In this document: in pieces, positions 45,101 to 57,319 of the stretch
Position numbering within the stretch: the stretch's first letter is position 1
Layout of the letters: each line of letters begins with the position of its first letter
NCBI GenBank assembly: GCA_029817715.1
Contig: JARUPY010000365.1
Coordinates: forward strand, 216,001-280,000
DNA: 64,000 nucleotides
Reading direction: 5' to 3'
Source of the DNA: Melastoma dodecandrum
Taxonomy: Eukaryota; Streptophyta; Magnoliopsida; Myrtales; Melastomataceae
Notes under the pieces: generated by a model
The model's database searches: none
What the model saw: the letters and a program-made list of their open reading frames with translations, nothing else
Told to the model about the DNA's origin: nothing
Translations under genes and position numbers: made by a program

Positions 45101-45201
45101 CCAAGTTCAAATCAGAACTGATCATAGCCAATATCATTAGAGAACACAAATTCCAGTAAAACAAATCCAACTGCATGAGAGATATAGGCAAAATCTCATA
45201 C
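42163..45201. other. AT-rich DNA with orphan minus-strand exon-like pieces
   Basis: On the minus strand a piece at about 42850-42783 (VCDKSVQAPEKCNSVAITRL) is bounded by AG and GT. Another at about 42690-42620 ends in a stop (IKVVESFISPLC). A frame from 44941 down (LLNDALQHPASEMHHDPYFR) follows a good acceptor. These may be decayed exons of one minus-strand gene. No family was recognised. Confidence 0.3.
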
Positions 45202-45336
45202 CAGAGCACCTATTGCTTGCCGGTAACCTAGTCGAGCAGATCGCAACCGATGATCTGATGATGTTGATGCTCCAAAACCAAACCTTCCATGCTAGTTCGG
45301 CGAACTCGAGCCACCACCCTCACTCAGACGATTCAT
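45202..45336 (-). pseudogene. Exon-like fragment with in-frame stop
   Basis: From the ATG at 45336 the frame reads MNRLSEGGGSSSPN, then TAG at 45294-45292, then HGRFGFGASTSSDHRLRSAR and LGYRQAIGAL to a GT donor at 45201-45200. The phase matches the next exon-like piece starting at 44941 (LLNDALQHPASEM). It looks like the first exon of a broken gene of unknown family. Confidence 0.35.
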
Positions 45337-46614
45337 CGACCAACAATTGAGGTCTTCACTTTTCCCAAACCCTGAAAGAAAGAAAGACTACAGATGATGA
45401 AGTGCCCTCCTGGGCTTTATCAAATGTCCCCTCTGTCAACCCCGGACTTTATCAAGTGTCCAAGTAAGCATAACTTTAATTCAATGTCCACTCCTTCTCC
45501 GATAGAATGAAGGGCAATCGTCACCGGATCTCGGTCGCCTTCTTTGAGAACATGGCAGGCCAAATCAATGATCACCAACGAACTCATCGTCAAAAGCCAA
45601 GAAAGATGTATGATCATGAGTGGGGAAGAGCAGGGGACAAACCATAGGAGCAGATGACAGAGAAGTGGTCTTTTGAATCAAAGGAGAAGATCTCTATGCT
45701 CGAGGCCGAGAACGATGGCCTGGATTTGCTGAGCACCAGGCACTGGTTTTCCGGTTGGCAGGACACGCTGTAGATTGCTGATGACTCCATGACAAAATAG
45801 ACTGCAATCAACAGCTTTGGCCTCAAAAGCAACCACCAAAACACAATCTCTTTCTTGTAATAACCGCCACAGTAAGCACACACAAGATGAAAACCAAAAC
45901 GATCACATTACACAAGATTCAAGAACCACAAAAAGAAAACCTCAGTTTCCTGGACAAGATTCAGGATTCCAAGAAAGAACACCAATTCTGCAAGAACAAG
46001 GAACTTATGGACGATCATGACCGAATGCGAAAATCACAAGAACTTACGAAATACAAAGGACCATGACAGAACACGAATTCTACGAGGACAACCGCATTCC
46101 TATGGATCACGACAGAACAAGAATTCCACAAGAACAGTGGAATCACATGACAGGAAGAGGAAGAATCTCACAACAGCAAGAATCTATCGACAGATCGTGT
46201 CGGAGTTGAGCGATCACTGATCGGATGTATCTGGCGCTCCAACCTCCGGTCCCTGATCGACGAAAATGATGAAGAGAACCACCCCGGGCTGTTACGATCG
46301 AAATGATCATTCTTGCGCATGACGATATCTATTAGATATATATATATATATATATATGTGCGTGCTCGCAAGTCCCGTGGGGATCATCGTGATGGGGCTA
46401 CTTAATGGGCTATTTAGTGGAGGCCCACTTAAACTGCAAAAAGTATAAGATTTCCAATATGCTTTTTAACGGAACAGCCAAATTCCTTCGGGCAACGGAT
46501 GCAAAAGCAGCGATTCCATTGATATAAGAGAGAGAAGAAGGTAAGCTAACTTTCATACAACCATAGTCAGACACGGGGAAACATAGCAACCCTAAGGGAC
46601 AGAAACAATCAGTA
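45337..46614. other. Spacer left of histone H3
   Basis: About 45640-45780 is a diverged duplicate of about 44700-44830. A TA microsatellite lies at about 46337-46357. No gene is recognised; part is the 3' region of H3. Confidence 0.45.
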
Positions 46615-48025
<1,411 letters not shown>

Positions 48026-48035
48026 TATTTATAAG
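48026..48035 (+). promoter_or_regulatory. TATA-like element of SMR gene
   Basis: TATTTATAAG lies about 147 bp upstream of the ATG at 48182. Confidence 0.5.
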
Positions 48036-48181
48036 CGAGAAGACCTTGTTGCAGAATAACTCTCTCATCACCCTCTTCTCTCCTATACTACTCCGAGACC
48101 ATAAACCCGCGAGACAAATTCTCCAAACGATCCATTATTGATCGAGATGACACGGGTGGTGGAAATCACTCTCATCCAGCT

Positions 48182-48586
48182 ATGAGGCAGCACTCCTATG
48201 CCTCGCCTCCGGAGGAATTCCCTTGTGACCTGGCGAGGGAGGAGGAGAATGATGCAAACTTCAGGGAAGGTACTTTGTTGTGGCCTTACTTGAAGCAGCT
48301 TCGAGCACTCGATTCCAAGGATCCAGAGAAGGAAAGCGGTTGCAAGACTCCGACATCCCCCGATCACAAGATCCTGGGATTTCCGGGGTGCCCCCGAGCT
48401 CCAAGAAAGCCCAAGGTGAAGAAACGGATGAGATGCCCGGTGGTCTTGCTCGACATGATGGAGGAGATAGAGGCGATCTTTCCCATGGGGGCGGGGCGAG
48501 GCGGTCCTTCTAATGGAAACGGGAAGAGGGTCAAGGTTGAGGATAAATGCCATAACACGACGACTTCTTTCAAGGGAACTCATTAA
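48182..48586 (+). CDS. SIAMESE-related (SMR) cyclin-dependent kinase inhibitor
   Basis: Intronless, 134 aa. The signature SGCKTPTSPDHKI followed by CPRAPRKPK is the core motif of the plant SIM/SMR family. A later CPVVLLDMMEEIEAIF matches the hydrophobic cyclin/CDK-contact motif near the C-terminus. A short basic stretch (KPKVKKRMR) could act in nuclear import. SMR proteins bind CDKA/CDKB-cyclin complexes, stop mitosis and promote endoreduplication. Subfamily cannot be fixed from memory. It sits 1.2 kb from H3.1, so two cell-cycle genes are neighbours. Confidence 0.82.
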   Translation: MRQHSYASPPEEFPCDLAREEENDANFREGTLLWPYLKQLRALDSKDPEKESGCKTPTSPDHKILGFPGCPRAPRKPKVKKRMRCPVVLLDMMEEIEAIFPMGAGRGGPSNGNGKRVKVEDKCHNTTTSFKGTH

Positions 48587-49053
48587 TTCCTGACATACTG
48601 AAGCTATCTCCTTTTTCTGGTCAAGGCGACGCTGATGTAATCACTGATATTGAGGCTCGAGGCAAATCCTGCCATCTTACATTTCCTGATTTCGGACAGT
48701 AATGTTATCCTTGTCTTCCCCATTTAAACACCACCAAACAAAAAGTCTTTTTAAGTAAGGGTGGGGGGAATACTGGGATTGCATAGGATGCTTTTCTGGG
48801 GATATAAATGGAGAAATCCTATTACTGTTGTTTTCTTTTTTTTCTTCCTTGCAAAACTAAGCTTCTTGGGTCAGTGCATTCATTCATGAAAATATTTGTC
48901 CCTACACATTTGACATTGACACTTGAAATAAGGATTCGGGGCATCCGGTTGGATTATAAATACGGAAGGCCCAAATGAATGGCTGAGTAATAGGACGGCG
49001 GCCCATCTTGATAAAATTTTGGATAATCGTCGGGGACGTTCCAAAAGAGTCCC
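48587..49053. other. SMR 3' region and sHSP distal promoter
   Basis: No gene is seen. Confidence 0.5.
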
Positions 49054-49087
49054 GTTCTCTCTGGAACTCGGTAGAAAGTCGTGGAAA
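49054..49087 (+). promoter_or_regulatory. Heat-shock element cluster of sHSP gene
   Basis: The inverted pair GTTCTCTCTGGAAC (49054-49067) is followed by GAA at 49074 and 49084, all spaced by 10 bp, as in gapped HSEs (nGAAn units) bound by HSF trimers. A further GTTCC lies at 49039. The cluster is about 90-120 bp upstream of the TATA box. Confidence 0.75.
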
Positions 49088-49174
49088 AAGGAAAGGGCAA
49101 GAGATTTCCGTAACCTTCTCGTTTCTTCCACCAACGTTATCCCCCCCCCAACCCCAACACACCCCGTCTCCATC

Positions 49175-49182
49175 TATAAATA
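49175..49182 (+). promoter_or_regulatory. TATA box of sHSP gene
   Basis: TATAAATA lies 130 bp upstream of the ATG at 49305 and just downstream of the HSE cluster and a C-rich stretch. Confidence 0.75.
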
Positions 49183-49304
49183 CTCCCCCCAAATTGCCTT
49201 CGCTTTCCATCATCGAAACACAATCCAAAACAATCACAAAAGAACAATCTCTCTCTGTCTTTCTTTCTGAGTTTTATAGGCTATCACAATCATCGAGAGC
49301 AACA

Positions 49305-49772
49305 ATGTCGCTCATCCCAAGCATCTTCGGTGGCAGGAGGACCAACGTTTTCGACCCCTTCTCCCTCGACCTCTGGGACCCCTTTGACGGCCTCACCAAC
49401 AACCGCTCCCTCGGGGCTCCCCAGGAGACCGCGGCCTTTGCCCAGGCTCGCATCGACTGGAAGGAGACCCCCGAGGCTCACGTATTTAAGGCCGACCTCC
49501 CTGGCCTGAAGAAGGAAGAGGTGAAGGTTGAAGTCGAGGAAGGGAGGGTGCTCCAGATCAGTGGGGAGAGGAGCGTGGAGAAGGAGGACAAGAACGACAA
49601 GTGGCATAGGGTGGAGCGCAGCAGTGGAAAGTTCCTGAGGAGGTTCAGGCTCCCTGAGAATGCGAAGGTGGATCAAGTCAAGGCATGCATGGAGGATGGC
49701 GTGCTGACAGTGACGGTGCCCAAGGAGGAGGTGAAGAAGCCTGAGGTCAAGTCCATTGAGATCTCCGGCTGA
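49305..49772 (+). CDS. Class I cytosolic small heat-shock protein (HSP17-18)
   Basis: Intronless, 155 aa. The N-terminus [20 protein letters not shown] is that of cytosolic class I sHSPs. The alpha-crystallin domain runs from about residue 48 to 140 ([52 protein letters not shown]). The C-terminal I-x-I motif (IEI) mediates oligomer assembly. It is an ATP-independent holdase that forms 12-mers and prevents aggregation of heat-denatured proteins. The ATG at 49305 was chosen over a longer open frame because it gives the conserved N-terminus. The promoter holds HSEs and a TATA box, so strong heat induction is expected. Confidence 0.97.
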   Translation: MSLIPSIFGGRRTNVFDPFSLDLWDPFDGLTNNRSLGAPQETAAFAQARIDWKETPEAHVFKADLPGLKKEEVKVEVEEGRVLQISGERSVEKEDKNDKWHRVERSSGKFLRRFRLPENAKVDQVKACMEDGVLTVTVPKEEVKKPEVKSIEISG

Positions 49773-51237
49773 ATCGAGCATTCGATTCGTCATCGGCCGT
49801 CCGGCCGAAGTCGTGGGACACTGAGGTGGTCGCTTCGTGTTTGTGAGACCTACTATAAGGAAAATGTTGTTCTTGGTATGATCCGGTTTGTCTGTGTGTT
49901 TTGAATGTCTGTGAGAGTTTGAAGCAAAAGTATGTAATGAAAGTTTCTTAATAAAATAAATTACGCTTACTTGTTACCAACACGGTCTTGTGACCTGGGC
50001 CGATTTAGTAGCTAAACCCTGAATAATATAAATGGGCTTCTTATCGGGCTTTCTTTGGAGAAACTCCCTACTACTAATCTTTTTTTATTGATTGATTGTG
50101 TGGAATGGTGGGTCTCACCGGGTATTTTTAGCATTGATGTGCAAATAACGGCGCACAGAGTGATGGGGACAAGGCTGAAGCCACACTCAATCGAGATTCC
50201 GTGAGTACGAATACGAATTCAATTCGCATTGTAACGAACCAATTTCATAAAATAGTACGAAGGATTATTTTGTACGCGCTATTTCTTTTTACGGAAACAG
50301 TATGTATGTGCTGTTGTTTTGTATTCGCAGAATGTCCGGTTTTGTTAAGAGTGATGGGTGTGGCGGGAATAACAACTAAAAGAAAAATATTAGTGAACAA
50401 AGACCGGGGGCCACGTAACAATGAAATTCCAAATGCCCAACATTTTAGTACTTAGAAATTCGATATTTAATATATAGTGTTTGATTGATTTTAAATTTAG
50501 GAGAAAGTTTAATTTTCGGTTGTTCGATACGACGAGTAGTTTAAGAAATATAATTTAATTTTTAAACAAATCGAAATTTAATCGGACTTATTTTAGCTCG
50601 TGCTTCTGGCGCATGTTCCGTAGCCCATCAGGTCGTCCTGTCCTCATCCTCCGGCCCTTCCTTCTATTCCTCTTCCTCCTGATGTTTTCCCAAATCGTTG
50701 TCTCGTTGCTTATGAAATCAGGTTTCCTTTTGCTTAAACGCGGTAGAGGAACTGCACAAGGAGGCAGGAGCTGACCTCAACCGGAATCGAAGTAAGCACG
50801 AAACATGAGGGACTCGCTGCCCTTCTCTCTCTTTCTTCCCCTTCCCCACCCTTGTCCTTGGTTTCCCACCCTTACTGGGGTTTGTTTTTCTGGACGGCGG
50901 CACCAAGATCGGAGCAACGTCCCTCCCCCCGTGGATTCGTGATTTTGGGAGTCAGGGAGTGTGTCCTTTACTCCGATCTTGTCTGGGTTGCGATTCCATT
51001 TTAGATTTTCATTAATCGAGATAATGAAGTATTTTGGATTCATTTTGGTTTTTTGGGGTTGCTCCATTTTAGATTTTCATGTTGGATTCCATTTTTGGAT
51101 TTCCATTAATCGAGGGTACCCTGCTCCCTCGACCTTCATTCCCATCCTGCCAACTTCTATTTTATACTTCTGACTGACTTTCATGTCAAGTATATGGTCA
51201 CATATGTCATTGACATCCAATGAAATTTCTGCTTCAG
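49773..51237. other. Gene-poor spacer right of sHSP
   Basis: It includes the sHSP 3' end with an AATAAA near 49950 and AT-rich DNA. An imperfect repeat (TTTTAGATTTTCATT at about 51000, TTTTAGATTTTCATG at about 51067) is present. Possible upstream pieces of the SCI1-like fragment lie near 50750-50810. No intact gene is seen. Confidence 0.45.
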
Positions 51238-51815
51238 ATAACAAGTCTAGGGACAAGAGTGAATATCTGAAAAAGGATCGGCTCAAGGTAATTCCTTTGA
51301 CATTCAGTCTTTATTGGGTGGGTTTCATGCTCTGCTTGTCATTGGGATGACCAATCATCTCTTCTTTCCCGGTTCCTTTAGCTGTCGCATGTCTTCTGCC
51401 TTTTTCTTTTTCTTTTTGGGTTAAAGAGACTTCAAGATTGATATGCACAATGGAGTCTTTGAGATTTGGTGATGATATGTCACCAACTCACCATGCCAAT
51501 CTTTTGTTAACTGGGGTTGAAGTTTCTAAACAGCATTGCTTTCGGTCGGGGGAATTGATGACGAGGTAGATTATTGCTAAAATTCCTCCAGAAGAGTTAT
51601 GAATGAGCCTTAATGTTTCCTTCTTGTAGTCTGCGCGTTTTGTCACCATTTGTTTGTGTTCTGATCCCTTTAAATTCCTTCCCTATGACAAATTACATAA
51701 ATTTTACCAAATGATGAGTTACTTATAAAAAGACCTAATGATGTGTGTTTGGTATTTCAGAAACATGAAATTCAAGAGCTGTCAGGCGATGACTATTTTC
51801 TAATCTCTTATGTAT
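51238..51815 (+). pseudogene. SCI1-like gene fragment
   Basis: One exon-like piece (51238-51287) reads NKSRDKSEYLKKDRLK between AG and GT. The next, from 51761, reads KHEIQELSGDDYFL after a good acceptor. The phases join to give DRLKKHEIQELSGDDYF, close to the conserved ELSxDDYF block of Style Cell-cycle Inhibitor 1 family nuclear proteins. The expected KNxEFxxWLKEE continuation was not found, so the copy appears truncated. Confidence 0.45.
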
Positions 51816-51984
51816 GTATTGACGTTGTTTTTCTCCTTATGTAGATGAATAGTGATTATGTGCCGATGGTGGGATAATCCGTTAGTCAGTTTGCTTCGAT
51901 ATCCATATCCGTTCCCTCTTATGGAAGAAAGAAGAAGCAAATTATGTGCTTGAATTTCTAAATTTACGGGCTTGTAATGATTTT

Positions 51985-52193
51985 TTTTTTATTTTGGGCG
52001 CATTATCGGTCAAATTAAAATTTGAAAGATCCAAATATCGAACTGAAATATCGAAATAATTTTGGTAGTTCGGTATTTGGAACTTTATTATTCGGTTCGG
52101 CATTTGGAATACAAAAAAATAGAAGTTTGGAATTTAGAATTTCGGTATTTGATTTGATTTGGATTTGAAAGACGGGAATGCCCACCCGTGTGC
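51985..52193. mobile_element. AT-rich TTCGGTATTTGG repeat, hAT-MITE-like
   Basis: Degenerate words TTCGGTATTTGG and ATCGAAAT recur, and the right end is GGGAATGCCCACCCG. This resembles the TAGGGGTGGGCATTCGG-type ends of common plant non-autonomous hAT elements. The left border is unclear. The adjoining SINE starts exactly at its right edge. Confidence 0.5.
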
Positions 52194-52391
52194 TACCCTT
52201 TTATTATTGCACAATGGAAAAAACCGGTTTTCAGAGTTTCACTTCGACTAATCCGGACTCGATCCGAGTAGGACACCTGGATATGGTGAGTGAATCTACC
52301 AATAAGGGTAGGTTTCGAACACGAGACCTCCTTAAACGAATCCAAACTATTTACCACTTGGACCAACACGCTAGTTACTACTTACCCTTTT
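52194..52391 (-). mobile_element. tRNA-derived SINE with 9-bp target duplication
   Basis: The element spans 52203-52382 on the minus strand, flanked by TACCCTTTT at 52194-52202 and 52383-52391. Read on the minus strand it has an A box TGGTCCAAGTGG (about 52366-52355) and a B box GTGTTCGAAACC (about 52322-52311). These are the pol III promoter of tRNA-related SINEs. The 3' end runs through an A/T-rich tail (CAATAAT). Length (180 bp) fits plant SINEs. Confidence 0.75.
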
Positions 52392-53354
52392 CTACTTCTA
52401 CTTCTAAGTCTCCGAATTTCTTACCTGTGCCTTTAGTCAGGGGAGGGGGGTGGTGTTTGTGTTTCTTTGTTTAGTGTTGACTAAATCAAGAGAAATCTCG
52501 TGCGTCTTCTTGTAATGAACGAATAAAAAAGTCTGGGGAGACCAAAAGCTTTGATTTGATTACGGCGGGGAAAAGGGGGAGATGTTCGTTCAGGCATGTG
52601 AGCTGGAAACCATCATTCGCGTGAATAAATCAGATGGATGCCTTTGTTCCCATTCTCGAGCAAAGAGAATAAATGACAGACCAACTTTCCTACACCCCTT
52701 ACTCCGCCTCGCGCCTCTCAGGACAGATGGGATGCGAATTCCCCCACAGGCTCGATGCCTCAATCCACATTGTGTGATCGTAAAACCACGAGGGCATCCG
52801 AGTGTTCTGAACATAGAATGTGCGCGTATTGAATGCACTGTATTCGGCTTAATGGACATGTAACAAATGCTTCTTCAGGGTTCTTAGTTTCGAAGGTGGG
52901 GACGCTTCTCCCCCTATTCAATTTCCTTAACTCCTCAGATTTGCATCTGGTCTGGCCCGATCCTCCACATGGACATCGACTGCGTCCTTCCTCCTCTTGA
53001 TGGCGAAACAAACTCCGGCGAAACAAATTACGCATCATCAAGGGGGATGGATCAAGTAATTGCACAACTCCTGACACCTAACCATATAGACCAATACAAA
53101 ATGACAGTTCTAAACAGAAAGTAACCGCTCAACTAATGCTGACTTAGTAGAGATACTAGTGGACAGTGAGTTTCTTGTCCAATGGCCTGAAGGTGGTAGC
53201 GGATGGCAACGAAGCCAACAGGAGTACCTGCAACCAGCTACCTCCTTCGCCCCATCTCTTCCTACCATGATCGCCAGGACCTGCACTCCATCCTTGCCCC
53301 CTAAATTATCAACTACGCCGTCAGACAGATTGATGCCTTCCTCGAGGCCTCTTC
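52392..53354. other. Spacer right of the SINE
   Basis: A minus-strand frame at 52760-53077 (MMRNLFRRSLFRHQEEEGRS) has no family match and is not called as a gene. The right part is probably the 3' UTR of the minus-strand one-TM protein gene. Confidence 0.4.
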
Positions 53355-54044
53355 CTACAACTTCCTAAGCAGCTTCTCCTCTGCATCCTGCAGGAACTTG
53401 AACTTGGGTGGAGGTGAGGACCTCATCCTGCCTGATTCCATCTCGACCGACGAATCGAACAGAGGATTGAAACTGAACCCTCGACTAGGGGATGCCAGAG
53501 GGGTGAGAAACGGGGCGTCGATTGCCAAAATAACATCACTAAGGCTCCTTGTCCTCGACCCTTTCCTGCTCCTGTCACCCCTCAACCTCCCATCATCCGA
53601 CTCCAAATCCTCCTTAGTCTCCTCCTTGATTGTGAACAGCAACCTCGGCAGTCCCGCCAGACCGTGCAACCTCATGAGCTCAGATTCGACACTCTCTTCT
53701 CCCAAGGGCTTCGACAACAACTCCTTGCTATGATTACCCATTTCCAGGTCCCCCTCCCCGCCACTAACCCCACCCCTTCCGGCATTCACACATACGTCGC
53801 CACAATTCCCGTGTCGGGAATCTTCCTGTAAGGACGTGGATTTCTTCCAGAATATCAGATGAAGCAGCTCCTTAGCATACTTGCTGTAAACCTCCTGAAC
53901 ATCCCCGACCTCCGGCCGAATCGAATTCGAATTGAAACCCCTCTTCTTCCACCAGAACAGGTAGTATACCTCCGCCACGAATGCCAGCATCAGACAACCG
54001 AACACGATACTCAAGCCTAGGGCCAAACCATTAAAAGACGCCAT
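53355..54044 (-). CDS. Plant-specific single-TM protein of unknown function
   Basis: Intronless, 229 aa from MASFNGLALGLSIVFGCLML. The open frame extends 10 codons further up, but this ATG gives a clean N-terminal membrane anchor (residues about 5-28) followed by WWKKRGF. The rest is hydrophilic, with acidic and Ser-rich stretches, a basic SRKGSRTRSLSD block and a conserved-looking end FKFLQDAEEKLLRKL. It resembles plant proteins annotated only as transmembrane or membrane lipoprotein; no enzymatic motif is visible. A type I or III topology with a long cytosolic tail is inferred. Confidence 0.8.
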   Translation of the reverse strand: MASFNGLALGLSIVFGCLMLAFVAEVYYLFWWKKRGFNSNSIRPEVGDVQEVYSKYAKELLHLIFWKKSTSLQEDSRHGNCGDVCVNAGRGGVSGGEGDLEMGNHSKELLSKPLGEESVESELMRLHGLAGLPRLLFTIKEETKEDLESDDGRLRGDRSRKGSRTRSLSDVILAIDAPFLTPLASPSRGFSFNPLFDSSVEMESGRMRSSPPPKFKFLQDAEEKLLRKL

Positions 54045-56437
54045 CTTTGCTTTTTTTTTTCCAAGGACAAGCAAGAGAATTCACGTTCCGATCAAAATCA
54101 TTCGCCAGAACAACACAACGCCCAAGACTCGAACTTTACCACTTTCCGCAGGCCAAACCATATATAAGAAGCAAACCCGACAGCCGAAATCGCTTACTCC
54201 CTCTGATTATCTGGACCACACAATGAATAGGGGCCGGACTTACTTTTACCCTTTGAAGGACAGCTCGGCCAGATTATTATTTCTCGCCCACCGCCTACCC
54301 GGAAAGAAGAGAAAAGAAGAGAAGAGAGCCACATAAAAGAGAAAAACTAAATAAACTGCGGTTGGGTTCCCTAAAAGATATCGAAGAAAGTTTCAAAAGA
54401 AGAAATTAGGACAAGTAAAGCGAGCACGAAAGGGGAAAGTTTATGCTTCTTTCGTGGACTTTGATGTATTTTACTTTTTGGGCGTCGGGTTAGGCGAATT
54501 CTTAACAAATACATTTATAATGTAGGCGGATTGTGAACACATGGGGGGCATATATTGATTTTCATTCAAAACTAACCGCCTTCTTTCTGTCCTGCGAGGA
54601 AAGTAAAGATCACGGACATTTCCCTTTCCAAGTTACGCCTGTAAGGTGGTGTGATTGATTCAGCTATGATGAGGAAAACTAGGAAAGTTTCCAAAACGTT
54701 AAGCCAAATACTAGATGTTCTTTCCTCTTCCAATACTATCTTCTCTATTCCTAATACTTTTTTCATAGTTGGCCGCTGGCCGTGGGTTGCCCCATCAAAC
54801 CAGTCCACTCAAACCGGACCGAAATGGTCCGACTAGCCGGTTAACGACTGACCGATGACTTCTCCGGATGGTTTTCTGGCAACTTCCTCCGCTCCTGGGG
54901 CCTCTTCCGATATTACTCTAGCGGCAGATATTGGTCCTTTTGTGAGAGATGGGTCTTTCGATCCTTTGTTTGTATGTTATTAACTGTCATTTTGATGTAA
55001 AACATGTTCGTCTGAGCTTCAAAGCGTATATAAGTCCTTTGATTTGTTCTTCTTTCCCGAAGAAGACGCTCTTTTCAGAATCATTCTCATTCATCGACAT
55101 TGTAAAATAAAGAGAAAAAAGGGAAGAAAGGCGAGAAGTTCAGACCATTCAATTGCATGTGTCTATTCGGAATCCCAATGAGACTTGTAAGTGATTTTAT
55201 TCTATTATTCTATTATGATCATGTTCGTAGGTTATAATGTGCGCAATTTCAATGACCCACCGTGACCGATGTACGTAGGCTCATTTTGCACTCATGGGCT
55301 ATATGAGTGTGCTTTGAAGACTAGGGTGCGACTGCTGAGTAGCCAATCGATATATGGATTTATGTGGTTGCACAAGGTGAATTTGGGTCAAGAAGGATTT
55401 AGGTATGTTGGGATCCTACTTATGTTCAAATAGATGTGGTTGATGTTGCTCTCTAGTGGGTGCATGTTCGCGTGATATTTCTAGAGACAAGTATTACGTG
55501 TCATAATATGTTTGTGTATGTCTTAAATGAGGTTGTATCGCGGCGATTATTGTGATAATTTTTGCGTGAGGTGTCTGATCGATATGTTCGGAAGCTAAAT
55601 GTGTTATTGGTGATGTGAATGTTACGGATTCCACATGAAAGGCAGGGTGGTGATATGTGAAGTTGGAAGATTTGTGGTAGTTAGAGGAGTTATTCGCTTG
55701 AACGAACTAGAGGGCCACTGCCATACTCAGGAAACTAGATAGAGTGTTGGTGAATTGGTTATTAGGGCATTGTTCAAACTCGGCGACGCGATTCTTGCTA
55801 TCTGGTTGCTTTGATCATACCATGTGTCTCGCGTCTAGTATGTCTAGCTGAGCGCTCTCAAAGGGAAATTGAAAAACCTGAAATGACATGAGTTTGATAA
55901 ATTGTCCACGCATGTGAAAAGAAGTATCGTTGCAATCATCTTTTAACTACCTGGCTATGATGAAGGAGAGCGTGTGACACGTCAGAAGGTATGTGTCCGA
56001 AGACTTCAGCTTGGCGGTCGAAATATGGGTACGAAACAGGAGGATGGAGATGGATGGCGGGGGCCTACACTGTGAATCATATTATCCGTTTATGCCAAAA
56101 AAAGGAGGGAAGCTCTGAGATACTGAAGAATGGGCCTCGAAGGTTGTCCTAAAGGCAGACAGGTGGGCCCATTTTGGAACAGTCTTACCGTTCTCCATGA
56201 ATGGAGATGCGACGGAGAGGCTTTTAATAATTGATGTCAGTCAGTCAGATGAGACCCCGTGGGATCCCCATATCAATCCCCTGCTGTTGGATTCAATTTC
56301 CCAACGACTTCTGGATGAGAGAAATGTGTGTTGCAATTTGATGGATGGATGGATGGATGGATGATAAATGTCGAGTCATCGACGAGTAAGACAGAGAAAG
56401 GGTTAGTGTTGATAAAGGGTTTGTCCGGTTTCGTGGG
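54045..56437. other. Gene-poor DNA between the one-TM gene and the HSP20-like gene
   Basis: Promoter of the minus-strand gene near 54.05-54.4 kb, then low-information DNA. A GGAT microsatellite lies at about 56341-56362. No gene or clear repeat is recognised. Confidence 0.45.
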
Positions 56438-57319
56438 ATGCAGAGAAAGCACTACAGGGGATTATCGAACCCTCAGTGTGTTCAGGGTATTGATGTAGTT
56501 GCTGCACCTAGTCTCGACGGAGTGGATTAGGAAGAGCTCAAGAGGTGGGTGGAACTGACAGGCAGGGATCTCAACTTCTCGGTTCCGCCAAAGGCTAGTG
56601 AGTTCTGCTCTTGGAGAAATCTCCCCGTCATGGAATTCGCGCTTGACAAGCCTCCGCCTCAAGTGAAAATAAGTTCGAATTACAATCAGACGAAACTTCT
56701 CAATGGTTCTGGATTGCACTTGTCTGCTCATTCATCGAGTAATGGAAATGGTTCTCTGGTGGATTTATCGCATCACTGCAACAAAAGGAAAAAGGAGGAG
56801 CGTACGCATGGGGTCGATGAAAACTGCTGTTTAAATAACTTTCAAATGAATGGAAGGGCACGAGATGCTGAATCACATGCTGTTGATCCTCCCTGGATGA
56901 ATGATTTCAGTGGAGTCATGAGGTACGTCTGTGGTCCTGTGATTGCTGCAAAAACTATTTATGAAGATGACCAGGGATATCTGCTGATCGTGAGCTTGCC
57001 TTTCGCTGATCTCAAGAGGGTGAAAGTGACTTGGTGGAATAATCTCGCCCATGGTATAGTCAAGATATCTTCCGTCAGCACCTCTTGCATGCCGTATGTC
57101 AAGAGAGATGGCAGGACGTTCAAGCTCGCTGATGCATTCCCCGAGCACTGCCCTCCTGGCGAGTTTGTGAGGGAAATTCCGCTGCCCAAGGTTGAAACTT
57201 ATGAAGATGAATCAGGTACGGGCCTTGAGACCCTGGTGCCGAAGCACACTATTGGCCCTGAGGAGCATGAAGTTGAAGTGTGCCTCCGACCTCATTCTGT
57301 TGTTAATGAACTACTATGA
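56438..57319 (+). CDS. HSP20-like (alpha-crystallin fold) protein with in-frame TAG, IDM-type
   Basis: From the ATG at 56438 the frame reads MQRKHYRGLSNPQCVQGIDV to SLDGVD, TAG at 56528-56530, then EELKRWVELTGRDLNFSVPP to the stop at 57317 (294 codons in all). The text on both sides of the TAG looks like one protein. The C-terminal half (about 160-285) is an HSP20-like domain (YVCGPVIAAKTIYEDDQGYL, EEHEVEVCLRP). It resembles the long plant HSP20-like chaperones that include IDM2/IDM3, nuclear factors in active DNA demethylation. Either the TAG is a nonsense lesion, or an AG at 56529-56530 is used as an acceptor and translation starts upstream. Translation could also start at the internal ATG at 56630 (MEFALDKPPP), leaving the domain intact. 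Confidence 0.7.

Noticed and set aside
49008..49304. N-terminal extension of the sHSP frame
   Set aside because: It runs through the HSE and TATA region; the conserved [10 protein letters not shown] start is at 49305.
52760..53077. 105-codon minus-strand frame with CPCGG and Arg-rich start
   Set aside because: No homology recognised and it lies downstream of the one-TM gene, probably in or past its 3' UTR.
54840..55320. Possible LTR-like stretch
   Set aside because: No paired terminal repeat, primer-binding site or polypurine tract was found.
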